This document shows, piece after piece, positions 16,361 through 22,480 of a DNA stretch of 22,480 nt. Where the stretch lies: assembly GCA_000433355.1 (NCBI GenBank), contig FR893143.1:1-22480 (forward strand). Direction: 5' to 3'. The position numbers and the translations under genes are program-made. Position 1 is the first letter of the stretch. The number at the start of each line of letters is the position of its first letter. Origin of the DNA: Alistipes sp. CAG:435 (lineage in GTDB: Bacteria > Bacteroidota > Bacteroidia > Bacteroidales > UBA932). The notes below the pieces were generated by a model. It did not search any database, was not told the origin of the DNA, and saw only the letters and a program-made list of their open reading frames with translations.

Positions 16361-18421
16361 CTATTTTTTCAGGCCGGAGTTGAGGAAGGCTATGAAACCA
16401 TCAACGGAAAGATTATAGCCACGGACCGGGGCAAGCTGGTTGCCTTCGGCGTCAAGAAGGGCATAGTTCGGCTGGGCGTTTACTCCGAACCGTGTACGGG
16501 CTATGTAAGAGTTCACACGACCGATCTCCTTCAAGGTCTTGCCATCCGGAGTGGTCAGCCATTCCGCCTCATCGAGTTTGGTCTTGTCATCCACATAAAG
16601 AGCCACAAGGACATATTCATTCCTGAGAATACTCAGGACTCTCGGATCGCTCCAGACGCGCTGTTCCATCTCGCGGCAGTTGACGCAGCCGTGGCCGGTG
16701 ATGTCGACGAAGACGGGTTTGCCCTGGGCCTTGGCGGCGGCGAGGCCTTCCTCCAGGGTGAAGTAGCCGGTCAGACCGAGCGGCATCTTGAGGTCGTACT
16801 TCCGGCCGTAGGTGGAGACACCGGTCACTGAGCTTGTCGATGTGCTGGTTTCTTCGGTCGCTTCGATGGTCACCGAGCCTGTCGAAGTGGCCGTTCCAGC
16901 CGGAGTGTCCGCATAATTGTAAACCACAAAATCCTGAGTCTCAAGCGGAGGAAGGTAGCCGGACAGAGCCTTCAGCGGAGCGCCCCACATTCCCGGAATC
17001 ATATAGACCACGAATGTGAAGACGGCGATCGCAAGGCCAAGCCTCGGCACAGAGACATGCTCCACAGGATCGTCATTCTTGAAACGTAGCTTGCCAAGAA
17101 GGTAAAATCCGAGAAGCGAGAACGTGACGATCCATATTCCTAAATATACTTCCCTGTCAAGCAGTCCCCAGTGGTAGGTCTGGTCAGCGACGCTGAGGAA
17201 CTTGAAGCCAAGCGCCACCTCGATGAAGCCGAGCACGACCTTGACACTGTTGAGCCAAGAGCCGGACTTGCCTTTCATCTTTTTCAGCAGCGACGGGAAC
17301 ATCGCCAGGATCGTGAACGGCAAGGCGAAGGCGACGGAGAAGGCGAGCATCGTGACCATCGGAGTCCAGAACTCTCCCTGAGTTGATTTGATCAGCACCG
17401 TGCCGACAATAGGACCGGTGCATGAGAATGACACCAGCACAAGGGTCAGAGCCATGAAGAATATGCCGCCGAGTCCTTTGCCGCTGGACTTCGCGTCACT
17501 CTTGTTGGCAAGGCTGGACGGCAGCTCTATCTCGAAGGCGCCGAAGAAGGATGCCGCGAAAATCATGAACACGACGAAGAATATCAGGTTCGGCAGCCAG
17601 TGTGTCGCAAGCCAGTTGAATATGTCGGCGGTGACCGTATTCCCTCCGATTATCCATGTCAGGCCGATGATCACACTGATCGGAACAGTGTACAAAAGGA
17701 CAATGAAGAGACCGTAGATGAAAGCCTTGAAGCGGCCTTCAGCGGCGGTCGAGGACTGTTTCATGAAGAACGACACCGTCATCGGCACCATCGGGAACAC
17801 ACATGGGGTCATCAGCATGGCGAATCCCCACAGGATGGCTTCGATGATCAAAGCCCACAGAGACACTTCGTTATCGCTATTATCACCGGATGCGATACCG
17901 GCCTCAAGCGATGAAGAGGCCTCTTCCGACTTAGTGTCAATGGTAACGTCATCCGAAGACGCACTCGCCGCAGGTACAGCCGCAGCAAGCGGAACGGAGA
18001 ATTCCCATGATTCCGGAGCCGCGCAGAACCTGTCGTTGCATCCGCTCCATGAGACTTCACCTGTGACCGTGGCCTCACTGCCGGTCAGTTTGACCCTTTG
18101 AGTGAGTGTCACAGAATCAAAGAAAACTTTTTCTCCTTGGAAATCAGACGGTTTTGTCACCTGATTGAGACCACCGACCAATGAATATCCTTGATCGGAG
18201 GCGAATTCGATGGAAATAGGATTGTAGGCATGATCCACAGTGTAGATGTGCCATCCGTCCACAATGCTGGCCTTGAATGTCAGTTCATAGACATTCTCTG
18301 AAACCACCTTGCTGGAAACCGACCACTTGGCGGTGGCCTCCGGGGCTTGCGCAAAAGAGGCCACACTCCCGATAAGGAGTGCAGCCACCAACGCCACAGC
18401 TTTTTTGAAAGTATGTGTCAT
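16361..18421 (-). CDS. dsbD: DsbD-type thiol:disulfide interchange protein
   Basis: A 686-residue inner-membrane protein that moves reducing power from cytoplasmic thioredoxin to periplasmic proteins. A signal peptide (about 1-25) precedes an N-terminal immunoglobulin-like alpha domain with the Cys128/Cys133 pair (CNDRFC). The central CcdA-like membrane domain holds Cys207 in LMTPCVFPM and Cys334 in VSFSCTGPIVG. A Ser/Thr-rich linker (about 505-540) leads to a C-terminal thioredoxin domain with CVNC (Cys579, Cys582). All three redox pairs are present, so it should be functional. It starts 33 nt after the rny stop, so the two may be co-transcribed. The linker is encoded by two copies of a REP-like repeat. 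Confidence 0.92.
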   Translation of the reverse strand: MTHTFKKAVALVAALLIGSVASFAQAPEATAKWSVSSKVVSENVYELTFKASIVDGWHIYTVDHAYNPISIEFASDQGYSLVGGLNQVTKPSDFQGEKVFFDSVTLTQRVKLTGSEATVTGEVSWSGCNDRFCAAPESWEFSVPLAAAVPAASASSDDVTIDTKSEEASSSLEAGIASGDNSDNEVSLWALIIEAILWGFAMLMTPCVFPMVPMTVSFFMKQSSTAAEGRFKAFIYGLFIVLLYTVPISVIIGLTWIIGGNTVTADIFNWLATHWLPNLIFFVVFMIFAASFFGAFEIELPSSLANKSDAKSSGKGLGGIFFMALTLVLVSFSCTGPIVGTVLIKSTQGEFWTPMVTMLAFSVAFALPFTILAMFPSLLKKMKGKSGSWLNSVKVVLGFIEVALGFKFLSVADQTYHWGLLDREVYLGIWIVTFSLLGFYLLGKLRFKNDDPVEHVSVPRLGLAIAVFTFVVYMIPGMWGAPLKALSGYLPPLETQDFVVYNYADTPAGTATSTGSVTIEATEETSTSTSSVTGVSTYGRKYDLKMPLGLTGYFTLEEGLAAAKAQGKPVFVDITGHGCVNCREMEQRVWSDPRVLSILRNEYVLVALYVDDKTKLDEAEWLTTPDGKTLKEIGRVNSYIARTRFGVNAQPNYALLDAEGNQLAPVRGYNLSVDGFIAFLNSGLKK
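16823..16844 (-). repeat. REP-like repeat copy A inside the dsbD linker
   Basis: A 22-bp unit, differing from copy B (16868) at three positions; the two starts are exactly 45 bp (15 codons) apart. On the coding strand it contains CGACAAGCTCAGTGACC and encodes TSTSSVT. It resembles the CTTCGACAGGCTCAGTGACC-type short interspersed repeat I recall from many bacterial genomes. Confidence 0.6.
16868..16890 (-). repeat. REP-like repeat copy B inside the dsbD linker
   Basis: This second copy matches copy A at 19 of 22 positions and is read in the same orientation and frame, encoding TSTGSVT. It carries CTTCGACAGGCTCGGTGACC, one base from the widespread repeat core. The copies sit in the flexible linker before the thioredoxin domain, where insertion would be tolerated. 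Confidence 0.6.
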
Positions 18422-18454
18422 AGCGTCAAAACATTTGCCGTTATATTCAGAATG

Positions 18455-19990
18455 TTATTTAGCGTAGGCTACGGAACGGGTCTCTCTGATCACAGTGATC
18501 TTGACCTGTCCCGGATAAGTCATCTCCTCCTGGATCTTCTGGGCGATGTCAGCGGAGAGTCTTCCGGCCTGGTCATCGCTGACCTCCTCGGCGCCAACAA
18601 TGACGCGGAGCTCGCGGCCGGCCTGGATGGCGTAGCTCTTTGTGACTCCAGGATAGGCGGCGGCAAGGTCTTCCATTCCCTTGAGCCTCTTGATGTAAGA
18701 CTCGATGACCTCACGACGGGCTCCAGGACGGGCACCGGAAATCGCATCACCGATCATTACGATAGGAGAGATGATCGATGTCATCTCGATCTCTTCGTGG
18801 TGCGCGCCGATGGCGTTGCAGATCTCAGGCTTTTCCTTGTACTGCTCGGCCAGTTTCATACCAAGCAATGCGTGTGGAAGCTCCGGCTCCTCCTCGGAAA
18901 CCTTACCGATGTCGTGCAGGAGACCGGCCCTCTTGGCGAGCTTAGGATTCAGACCGAGCTCGGCTGCCATGATGGCGCAGATGTTGGCGACCTCACGGGA
19001 GTGCTGGAGCAGGTTCTGACCGTAGGATGAACGGTATTTCATTCGGCCGATCAGTTTCACGAGCTCGATGTTCAGTCCGTGGATCCCAAGGTCTATGCAG
19101 GTTCTCTTACCTGTCTCAAGTATCTCGTTCTCAAGTTGTTTCTGAACCTTGGTCACAACTTCCTCGATACGCGCCGGGTGGATTCGTCCGTCAACGACAA
19201 GCTGGTGCAGGGCGAGTCTGGCAACTTCCCTGCGGACAGGATCGAACGCGGAAAGAAGAATGGCGTCAGGTGTGTCGTCAACCACGATCTCGACACCTGT
19301 GGCAGCCTCAAGGGCACGGATATTACGTCCCTCACGACCGATAATCCTTCCCTTGATCTCATCGTTCTCGATCGGGAATGTCGTCACGGCGTTCTCGATG
19401 GCGGTCTCGGTGGCCGTTCTCTGGATGGTGTTGATGACGATTCTCTTGGCCTCCTTGGAAGCGTTCAGGCGAGCCTCGTCCATCGTGTCGTTGATGTAGG
19501 CCTGAGCCTCGGTCCTCGCCTCAGCCTTCATATTCTCAATAAGAATGTTCTTGGCTTCCTGCGCGCTCATTCCGGCGATCGTCTCAAGCTGCTTGTTGGC
19601 CTGGGCGCTGAGTCTTTCATATTCCTCAGTCTTCTTGGTCAGGGTCTCCTGCTGGGCCTGGAAACTCGCCTTGGCGTTGTCAGCGTCACGCATCTTCCTC
19701 TGAAGCTCGGAATTCTGCTGGTTCAGAGAGTTCTCCTTCTGCTTGATCCTGTTCTCGGCGTCCTTGAGCTGGCTGTTCTTCTCGTTGATGTACTGCTCGT
19801 GCTCGCTCTTGAGCTGGAGGAACTTCTCCCTGGCCTGATGGATCTTGTCCTTCTTTATCCCCTCGGCTTCGATCTCGGCCTTGGCGATGATCTCGTTCTT
19901 CTGCCCTTTCAGAACTATTCTCTGAATGATTATGTAAGCCGCCAGCGCGATTACAGCACCGATCAGGACTCCTATAAAAAATTGCAACAT
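18455..19990 (-). CDS. rny: Ribonuclease Y
   Basis: A 511-residue membrane-anchored endoribonuclease involved in mRNA turnover. An N-terminal transmembrane helix (about 3-22) is followed by a long charged coiled coil (about 30-180). A KH RNA-binding domain (about 210-270) contains the GxxG loop in GRIIGREGRNIRALEAATGVEIVVDDTP. An HD metal-dependent phosphohydrolase domain follows, with LLHDIGKV (His359-Asp360) and the downstream AIGAHHEE block. Length and domain order match RNase Y throughout. The gene lies in a minus-strand cluster (small coiled-coil gene, zapA, putative 6S RNA, rny, dsbD). I see no good TAnnTTTG promoter in the 150 nt between the 6S RNA terminator and the start. Confidence 0.95.
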   Translation of the reverse strand: MLQFFIGVLIGAVIALAAYIIIQRIVLKGQKNEIIAKAEIEAEGIKKDKIHQAREKFLQLKSEHEQYINEKNSQLKDAENRIKQKENSLNQQNSELQRKMRDADNAKASFQAQQETLTKKTEEYERLSAQANKQLETIAGMSAQEAKNILIENMKAEARTEAQAYINDTMDEARLNASKEAKRIVINTIQRTATETAIENAVTTFPIENDEIKGRIIGREGRNIRALEAATGVEIVVDDTPDAILLSAFDPVRREVARLALHQLVVDGRIHPARIEEVVTKVQKQLENEILETGKRTCIDLGIHGLNIELVKLIGRMKYRSSYGQNLLQHSREVANICAIMAAELGLNPKLAKRAGLLHDIGKVSEEEPELPHALLGMKLAEQYKEKPEICNAIGAHHEEIEMTSIISPIVMIGDAISGARPGARREVIESYIKRLKGMEDLAAAYPGVTKSYAIQAGRELRVIVGAEEVSDDQAGRLSADIAQKIQEEMTYPGQVKITVIRETRSVAYAK

Positions 19991-20144
19991 AATATCAATA
20001 AATATTTTAAATGTTCTAATATTCCCTTATATGTCACCGTGGCAGTCCTCCCCTGTCCATCCACAGCGTCATCCGTAACAGTCCGGCGCAAAAAAAACGA
20101 CCGACAGTCCGGAACGGAAACTGATCGATCGTCTGAGAAACATT

Positions 20145-20328
20145 AAAAAAAGCCGTTAGCCGCTTGTCAGAAATCTTAATGAATAAGATTTGAGATCCGC
20201 ACCGGTTCAGAAATCCATCGTCACGCACACAGGCGCAATCCCCGAAGGTAACCTTGGTCCGTCATGGCCGGCTCGAGCAAACTCGGTTCCGTGGAACTTG
20301 TTGATTTGAGCACGTGGGACTAACGGCC
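20145..20328 (-). ncRNA. ssrS: Putative 6S RNA
   Basis: This 184-nt non-coding stretch between zapA and rny has the outline of 6S RNA, which binds housekeeping RNA polymerase holoenzyme and mimics an open promoter. Its ends pair: GCCGTTAG (20327-20320) with CTAACGGC (20159-20152), followed by seven Ts (20151-20145) as a terminator. A perfect 8-bp hairpin (AAATCTTA/TAAGATTT, 20191-20171) and GC-rich internal blocks lie inside. The length fits the usual 180-200 nt. 6S RNA next to zapA is known in E. coli, and I recall the same zapA-6S-rny neighbourhood in Bacteroidales. The 5' strand of the closing stem contains the zapA stop codon, so the 5' end overlaps zapA slightly. No covariance model was run. 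Confidence 0.6.
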
Positions 20329-20616
20329 GTCTTTTTCAATATTCTTGATGTAGGACTCAACATCCTCCTGAAGTTTTTTCGCCTCGGCATCAGCGTCGGC
20401 GACTCTCTTCTGGTAGGCCAACCTTCCGACCGCCTCGTTCAGAGCCACAAAGGAAAGTTTGTCGGAAAGGGTCTTGTTCGGGTACTTCGCGTCGTAAGCC
20501 GCCAGTTTCTGGTTGATGGCGTCCGCCGCAAGCCTCATCATCCGCTCCATCTCAGGAGAGGAGGCGACGAGGGGATATTCATTGCCCGCGATCTTTATCT
20601 TGATGTTCTGTCCCAT
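20320..20616 (-). CDS. zapA: Cell division protein ZapA
   Basis: A 98-residue ZapA-family protein that binds FtsZ and stabilises the Z ring. The N-terminal beta-strand part (MGQNIKIKIAGNEYPLVASSPEMERMMRLAADAINQKLAAYDAKYPNK, written here only as a region, residues 1-48) has the family's ending in an Asn/Gln-rich helix. SFVALNEAVGRLAYQKRV (about 59-76) is the conserved dimerisation helix, followed by a charged coiled coil. Length is typical. It lies 2 nt downstream of the small coiled-coil gene, so they are co-transcribed and probably coupled. Its last codons and stop fall in the closing stem of the putative 6S RNA. Confidence 0.85.
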   Translation of the reverse strand: MGQNIKIKIAGNEYPLVASSPEMERMMRLAADAINQKLAAYDAKYPNKTLSDKLSFVALNEAVGRLAYQKRVADADAEAKKLQEDVESYIKNIEKDGR

Positions 20617-20618
20617 TC

Positions 20619-20888
20619 CTAATTCTCAAGCAAGGCGATGCACTTGTCAATCTCCTTGATAAGTCTCTCTATCTTTTCCTTGGCGGCGGAACTGTCTCCG
20701 CCCACTCCGAAAGCTTCGGACAGATGAAGGTTGTTCACCTGTTGTTCCAAATCCTCAATCCGCTTCCTACAGGACTCATTCTCAGCCCCGCACCGCACCA
20801 ACTCAGCCTGGAGCCTTTCACGCTCAGACCTTTCCGCTTCGTACAGCGCGATCAACTTTTCGATATCTGTCTTTATACCTTCAAGCAT
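20619..20888 (-). CDS. Small coiled-coil protein upstream of zapA
   Basis: An 89-residue acidic, strongly helical protein. Residues about 5-55 read as a continuous coiled coil (IEKLIALYEAERSERERLQAEL, CRKRIEDLEQQVNNLH in pieces), followed by a Gly/Ser break and a second short helix (KEKIERLIKEIDKCIALLEN). No enzyme motif or membrane segment is seen. It sits 2 nt before zapA and is the first gene of the cluster, with its own promoter about 30 nt upstream. By position and shape it may help ZapA or FtsZ, similar in size and form to ZapB-type proteins, but homology to ZapB is not claimed. Confidence 0.8.
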   Translation of the reverse strand: MLEGIKTDIEKLIALYEAERSERERLQAELVRCGAENESCRKRIEDLEQQVNNLHLSEAFGVGGDSSAAKEKIERLIKEIDKCIALLEN

Positions 20889-20918
20889 ACCTCAGGACTG
20901 TTTTTACCTGCATGAGCG

Positions 20919-20949
20919 CAAATTTAGTAAAATATCTTCATTTGCACAA
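20919..20949 (-). promoter_or_regulatory. Promoter of the coiled-coil/zapA cluster
   Basis: On the minus strand TTG (20949-20947), a 20-nt spacer and TAAATTTG (20926-20919) match the Bacteroidota promoter pattern. Transcription would start near 20912, about 24 nt upstream of the ATG at 20888. The rest of the 288-bp intergenic region up to the CobW promoter shows no further gene. Confidence 0.65.
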
Positions 20950-21117
20950 GAACTTCAACTGGCATCACCTATTAAATTCCAAGGAAAATTCATTCTCTTG
21001 TTTATCGCGCGCCATAGCGGCCTCATCACGCGCGTCGTCATTCCCCAAAGCCACGCCTCGTGCGCAAGAACCGCCACCACACTCACGAAGCAGACCTGCT
21101 CATCAGCCAGCGTCCGA

Positions 21118-21149
21118 TTTGCTAAACCAAAGTAAATATTATAATTTTG
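21118..21149 (+). promoter_or_regulatory. Promoter of the CobW/ZNG1-type gene
   Basis: TTTG (21118-21121), a 20-nt spacer and TAATTTTG (21142-21149) fit the -33/-7 consensus. The transcript would start near 21156, downstream of a possible TTG start at 21147. This selects the ATG at 21177 as the real start. No obvious Zur-type palindrome is seen. Confidence 0.68.
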
Positions 21150-21176
21150 CGACAATATGACAACAACAGCATAACC

Positions 21177-22439
21177 ATGACAATAACAGTGGAAAACAGG
21201 GAAATACCGGTGCTGCTTCTGACGGGATACCTCGGGAGCGGCAAGACAACTCTGGTCAACAGAATACTCTCCAACAAGAAAGGCATCAAGTTCGCCGTCA
21301 TCGTCAATGACATAGGCGAGGTGAACATCGACGCGGACCTCATCCAGAAAGGCGGCGTTGTCGGCACCACGGACGACAGCCTTGTCCCTCTCCAGAACGG
21401 CTGCATCTGCTGCACGCTGAAAATGGACCTTGTCGCCCAGCTGAACGACCTCTGCCGCTCCGGCAAGTTCGACTACATCGTCATCGAGGCGAGTGGAATA
21501 TGCGAGCCCGCCCCTATCGCACAGACCATCTGCTCCTTCCCTAAGCTTGTTCCTGAATATGCCCAATCGAATATTCCGAAACTCGATTGCATAGTCACCG
21601 TTGTGGACGCTCTGAGGATGCAGAGTGAGTTCGCCTGCGGGGACGCTCTCAAGAAGGACAATCTGGAGGAGGATGACCTTGAGAATCTTGTGATCCAGCA
21701 GATCGAATTCTGCAACATCGTGCTTCTGAACAAGGCGTCCGAGGTGAAGCCCGAGGAGCTTGGCAGGGTCCGCAGCATAGTGAAGGCTCTGAATCCGAAA
21801 GTGACGATCTTCGAGTGCGACTATGGAGACATCGATCTTGACAAACTTCTGAACACCAGGATGTTCGATTTCGATAAGACGGCTACTTCGGCGGCTTGGA
21901 TCAACGCCATCGAAGGAGAGGGCAACGAAGCTGATCATGATGACGATGACCACGATGAGGATCATGACGGGCATGGATATGACCATCATCACGAGGAACA
22001 CGACCACGAGCATCACCACGAGGGGCACGAGCATCACCATCATCACGATCACGAGGGTGGCGAAGTCGAGGAATATAACATCGGGACCTTTGTCTATTAT
22101 CGCCGTCAGCCGTTGGACATCAACAAGTTCGACTGGCTCGTCTCCAAAAAGTGGCCGAAGAACGTGATCCGGGCCAAGGGTCTGTGCTATTTTGCGGACG
22201 AGAAGGACAAGTGCTATCTCTTCGAGCAGTCCGGAGTCCAGAAATCCATCAAGGACGCCGGTCTGTGGTTCGCCACGATGCCGGAGGATCAGCTTCAGGA
22301 GATGATGCGCAGGGACAAGAATCTGCGTAAGGATTGGGATCCGGTCTATGGCGACCGTATGATCAAGATTGTCTTCATCGGGCAGAATCTTGACCGCAAA
22401 CAGATAGCAGATCTGATGGATTCTTGTTTAGGGGAGTAA
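21177..22439 (+). CDS. CobW/ZNG1-type metallochaperone GTPase
   Basis: A 420-residue COG0523 GTPase that probably delivers a metal, most likely zinc, to client proteins. The Walker A motif TGYLGSGKTT is at residues 16-25, and the metal-binding CxCC motif (GCICC) at 75-79 is the hallmark of the family. VVDALRM follows in the G3/G4 region, and LLNKAS replaces the common NKxD, with Ser at the guanine-specificity position. A long His/Asp/Glu-rich stretch (about 251-294) is a likely metal reservoir, and a CobW_C domain (about 300-415) closes the protein. The ATG at 21177 is chosen because the promoter lies at 21118-21149. It diverges from the zapA cluster and appears monocistronic in this window. 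Cobalamin synthesis is less likely: no cob genes are nearby. Confidence 0.9.
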   Translation: MTITVENREIPVLLLTGYLGSGKTTLVNRILSNKKGIKFAVIVNDIGEVNIDADLIQKGGVVGTTDDSLVPLQNGCICCTLKMDLVAQLNDLCRSGKFDYIVIEASGICEPAPIAQTICSFPKLVPEYAQSNIPKLDCIVTVVDALRMQSEFACGDALKKDNLEEDDLENLVIQQIEFCNIVLLNKASEVKPEELGRVRSIVKALNPKVTIFECDYGDIDLDKLLNTRMFDFDKTATSAAWINAIEGEGNEADHDDDDHDEDHDGHGYDHHHEEHDHEHHHEGHEHHHHHDHEGGEVEEYNIGTFVYYRRQPLDINKFDWLVSKKWPKNVIRAKGLCYFADEKDKCYLFEQSGVQKSIKDAGLWFATMPEDQLQEMMRRDKNLRKDWDPVYGDRMIKIVFIGQNLDRKQIADLMDSCLGE

Positions 22440-22480
22440 GAAGCTGTTTTGAATTGTTTGAAATGTTCTTTGAGGTGAAA

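Noticed and set aside
19079..20146. A 355-residue plus-strand ORF opposite rny and the 6S region
   Set aside because: Its Leu/Asp-rich repeats are the complement of the RNase Y coiled coil; it is a shadow frame.
21147..21176. A TTG start for the CobW-type gene
   Set aside because: It overlaps the -7 promoter box, so it would lie upstream of the transcript start; the ATG at 21177 fits better.
20955..22052. A 365-residue minus-strand ORF opposite cobW with a Met/Val-rich start
   Set aside because: The Met/Val-rich run is the complement of the His-rich GAT/CAT codons of cobW; there is no promoter or homology.
21929..22060. Tandem DNA repeat in the CATCAC/GAC-rich part of cobW
   Set aside because: The unit is irregular and is explained by His/Asp/Glu codons; it is not a microsatellite or CRISPR.

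Overview
The window looks like a chromosomal piece of a gut-type Bacteroidales genome (phylum Bacteroidota). I infer this from the promoters, which fit TTTG-N19/20-TAnnTTTG upstream of several genes, from weak or absent Shine-Dalgarno sequences, and from gene families and a gene order (small coiled-coil gene, zapA, putative 6S RNA, rny) typical of that group. No species can be named from sequence alone. No CRISPR array, tRNA, rRNA or intact insertion sequence was seen.

Region 1 (1-4120), rhamnose. An AraC-type regulator (minus) diverges from rhaB (rhamnulokinase) and rhaA (L-rhamnose isomerase), which end at a clear hairpin terminator. The AraC stop codon abuts the 3' remnant of a YafQ-type toxin gene. 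No rhamnulose-1-phosphate aldolase or rhamnose permease is present here.

Region 2 (4137-6452), a gene graveyard. Within 2.3 kb lie an N-terminally truncated glycoside-hydrolase-like gene (minus), the front half of a secreted endonuclease/exonuclease/phosphatase-fold gene (plus), and two pieces of an N-sulfoglucosamine-sulfohydrolase-like sulfatase. They join at abrupt breakpoints. The last piece runs in frame into a short HAD hydrolase (6453-6902) that appears intact.

Region 3 (6899-14746), an uncharacterised sugar-use locus. A minus-strand operon encodes an MFS transporter, an L-arabinose/L-fucose-isomerase-family enzyme and a 624-residue phosphomannose-isomerase-like protein with an unusual N-terminal domain. 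It is flanked by two paralogous GntR regulators with sugar-binding-type C-terminal domains. One GntR gene diverges from the operon across an intergenic region carrying two pairs of TACCACAC-type repeats at exactly 10-bp spacing (putative operators), and overlaps a mutarotase-like gene. That mutarotase is broken by a run of seven Gs. The likely logic is import, anomer interconversion and aldose-ketose isomerisation of one sugar under GntR repression. The sugar is unknown, and no kinase or aldolase is recognisable.

Region 4 (14811-18421). A degraded gene for a helical-repeat plus beta-barrel envelope protein carries three lesions. Next is dsbD (transmembrane thiol:disulfide interchange), whose Ser/Thr linker is encoded by two copies of a REP-like repeat.

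Region 5 (18455-22480), housekeeping. rny (ribonuclease Y), a putative 6S RNA whose closing stem would include the zapA stop codon, zapA and a small coiled-coil gene all run on the minus strand. A CobW/ZNG1-type metallochaperone GTPase with a His-rich segment diverges on the plus strand.
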